The position numbers and the translations under genes were made by a program. The notes below the pieces were generated by a model. That model did not search any database, was not told the DNA's origin, and was given only the letters and a program-made list of their open reading frames with translations. A stretch of 64,000 bases of DNA from Locusta migratoria. Its lineage: Eukaryota > Arthropoda > Insecta > Orthoptera > Acrididae. The stretch lies in the NCBI GenBank assembly GCA_026315105.1, contig CM048751.1, positions 341,170,649 to 341,234,648 on the forward strand. Direction: 5' to 3'. Shown piece by piece: positions 61,745 through 64,000 of this stretch (position 1 is the first letter of the stretch; each line of letters opens with the position of its first letter).

Positions 61745-62560
61745 CGACAGAATAAATAGCGTGAGCTATGAGAGATCTCTTCAATTACGTTTTGAAAGTC
61801 TGAAAAGCTGTGAGACTTACTGTAGATGCATGCAACAGAATACTACACGCCTTTATGCACAAGAGTCAAGGTGGTGTGATCCAAATGCAGATTCGATTTC
61901 TGTCTAGTATTATCTGAGTGAAATCTGATAACTCTTGGGATTAAGTTGATATTATTAATAACAAACGGCATTTACGGAGAGACCAATCTCAGAATTCTCG
62001 GGATACTGAACAGGTGTCGACAAAAGGTTCGCGAGCTTACACCACATATAGCTCGAACCGCCAGTTTCTATCTATAAAGTAATACCCTTTTAGATTCACT
62101 AACGTAATTAGAGACTGAAAATAAGCAAAATAGACTACTTTTCGTGTTAAATTGTCACTTATTTCAGACACTGTTTTAATGCTAAATAGCGTAGCATTTA
62201 GGTTTTGAAAAACATCCTGAACATTAGCTTTCCAAGACAGCTTACCATCTACGTAAAGGCCTAGAAATTTGACCTGTCAAATCACTTATGCCCATTGTGT
62301 CGCGGTCGGTTAATAAACTATCATTCATAGATCGCACATCAAATAACAGTACCCCATTCATTGGGGGAAAACTCATTTTTTTACTAAAATATTGGTTTGA
62401 CAGATGGTGAGAGCTTTCACATTGCGTAGCGATGTATCCCAAAGCGTTTACTGTTTATAGTTGAGCGTCATCGAACTTCACACACAGTTCAATTAAATTC
62501 TTCCCAGTAACAGTTAGAGGTCCTTGTACGAACATTAATTACTGCTAAAAAAAACTTCCT
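61745..62560 (-). pseudogene. Decayed LINE RT fragment (jockey/CR1-like)
   Basis: Read across frames on the minus strand: NGVLLFDVRSMNDSLLTDRD at about 62,300-62,360, then VKFLGLYVDGKLSWKANVQD at 62,215-62,275, VVYFAYFQSLITL near 62,110, and FVINNINLIPRVIRF near 61,930. The FLGL-xVDGKLSW and FVINN blocks match the group of the LINE at 2.6 kb. Several frameshifts and stops are present. Confidence 0.65.
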
Positions 62561-62934
62561 ACAATAGTCTGCACATAAACGCCGTAAAATTTTCGTTGGC
62601 TATTTTATCGATCGTCGAGGATATAATCGACAACTATTCTCTCTAGGTACCAGATAAACTTCAGTCATTACTTGAACAGATGTTTGTTTGTCATATAAAA
62701 GTCAATTTCAAATCAAATCTGTCCGAAGAAAAAGCCAATCTTCTGACCTTCACAATTGTAAATTGCAACATGCACAAATTAATGATGTTTCATCTCATAT
62801 ACAGACACAGGTAATAAGTTCGTGATAGACAGATAAACTTTTTAAGACATCAATTTAGTCTTACTTCTAAATTACTTTACTCCAAGAAAGTAACAGACAG
62901 ACTAATTTATGCGTTTAGAATAACATAAATTGTT

Positions 62935-62935
<1 letters not shown>
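62561..62935. other. AT-rich region with no recognised feature
   Basis: No motif was identified. Confidence 0.35.

Positions 62936-62966
<31 letters not shown>
62936..62966 (+). repeat. Poly(T) tract of 31 nt
   Basis: An uninterrupted T run; on the minus strand it follows a short unassigned sequence at 62,967-63,090 and may be its poly(A) tail. Confidence 0.85.
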
Positions 62967-63344
62967 CTTTTGCGAACGGTGAAGTGTTGTAATCCTTGTC
63001 TCCTCGTAGCCTCCAGCACGGAATGAATATCAGCCAGCAATTCAGCTTAGGCTTCGCCTGGGACCCCTGTTGGATAGGGTCTGTGAACAATTTTTTAAAA
63101 GTAGTTAGTCGTTAAAATATCAGCTTTGTCCGAAAATTGGCCAGAAATCCAACCTGAATCTCTCCTCGTAAACACTGTGTGCAAAAAGGCGTGCAGTATT
63201 CTGACGTATCCATGTTCAATAAGCAGCCACGAAAATTCTAACATCTTGTTTGTAATCCATGCACTTTCAGAGTTTCTTCGTGGCTCACTCCTATCCTTTC
63301 GAGTCGCATTCGTGTGGGCAGTGACTGAAAACACCTCTGGCAGT

Positions 63345-63520
63345 CCAGATTTAAGTTTTCCGTAATTTTCCGAAATCACTCCGGGCAAATGCTGGGATTG
63401 TTCCTTTGAAAGGGCGGGGCCGATTACCTTCCCTATCCTTACCCAACCAGCGTGAGCGTGTGTTTCGTCCCGACCGACAACGCTGTCGATTGGGGGTAAA
63501 ATTCTGATCTTCCTTCCGTC
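63345..63520 (+). mobile_element. SINE family C, body only
   Basis: CCAGATTTAAGTTTTCCGTA, AAATCACTCCGGGCAAATGC, TGGGATTGTTCCTTTGAAAG and CTTCCCTATCCTTACCCAA match the body of the 12.46-kb copy; the tRNA head is missing. Confidence 0.75.
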
Positions 63521-64000
63521 TTGCTTTTATTTTATTGGGGAATTTCTGGAAAATTTTTTAAAAAAATTACTGATTTTATATTACTTTATTGATAGTATTG
63601 AAGTATTCTTGGCCTATGGTGTGCACAGGATTGCTGTATGTTTCATTTTATCCATTAATCTTCTTCAATTAGAACATCATGTAGTGGCCGTCAACTGGGT
63701 CCTGTGGAAATATGAACACAAAAAACGAAATGTACTAAGGTACACGTACCTGTCGTGAATTCGAACCCTGTGAAGTAACGGATGACGCTTCTCACTGTGC
63801 AGCTTAGTAGGTAAGGACTGGCGATCACCGAGGCACAGCTTCGCCGAGGGACGTGACGATGTTGAGAGTTCAGTGCGGCGTCAGACATACGACTTGACTG
63901 ATGTACAGTACCTCAAGGGTGTCCACTCACAAAACTTGTAACACGCACTACCCAGAATATTCTGAGAAAAGGGGCTCCAAAGGTTTACGTGTGGTTCATG
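63521..64000. other. Window end without a recognised gene
   Basis: A minus-strand B-box-like AGGGTTCGAATTC near 63,760 hints at a decayed SINE (about 63,735-63,815), but the head is unconvincing. Confidence 0.35.

Overview
This window looks like intergenic or intronic DNA from a very repeat-rich insect genome. The best guess is a grasshopper or locust (Acrididae, Schistocerca-like). The reasons are a high density of short tRNA-derived SINEs with 10-14 bp target-site duplications (TSDs), AT-rich filler, decayed mariner and Tc1 transposons, and several non-LTR retrotransposon (LINE) families. The genus is inferred from recalled repeat families, not from a search. I could support no host protein-coding exon, rRNA gene or functional tRNA gene. 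Every long open frame that I recognise belongs to a transposable element.

Layout: 0-10 kb holds a LINE reverse transcriptase (RT) remnant with an in-frame poly-lysine tract, a Tc1-like relic split by two SINEs, and a mariner relic holding a nested LINE. 10-12.4 kb is unrecognised. 12.4-19.1 kb has a SINE, a mariner relic, a 634-bp foldback element and a mariner 'snap-back' palindrome interrupted by an unknown 0.9-kb insert. 19.9-23.9 kb is an old LINE cut by an RTE-like LINE and three SINEs. 25.7-31.1 kb has an unidentified repeat cut by an RTE-like LINE, two Tc1-like relics, a degenerate ~43-bp minisatellite carrying a 5S-rRNA-derived SINE, and a near-perfect 480-bp inverted repeat. 32-38 kb has a Harbinger-like element with a TTA TSD, a LINE with an RNase H domain, a GC-rich island, and a SINE split by a 2.15-kb LINE. 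38-47 kb has more SINEs, a foldback element and two opposed pieces of a DDE transposase. 48-57 kb is the most deeply nested part: an RTE-like LINE split by an antisense copy of itself, and an old LINE containing a twin-primed LINE, a SINE and a 1.9-kb foldback element. 57-64 kb has a second mariner snap-back, SINE pieces, a (TA)n microsatellite, a Penelope-like tail and a decayed LINE.

Nothing here forms an operon or pathway. What the genes share is parasitic biology: autonomous LINEs supply the RT and endonuclease (EN) that SINEs probably borrow, and decayed transposases leave short ends that can be mobilised in trans. The most informative observations are structural: two unrelated mariner families that both carry inverted 3' ends, preserved TSDs that order the insertions in time, and several unnamed foldback elements and dispersed repeats. 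I did not find convincing evidence of a new functional system.
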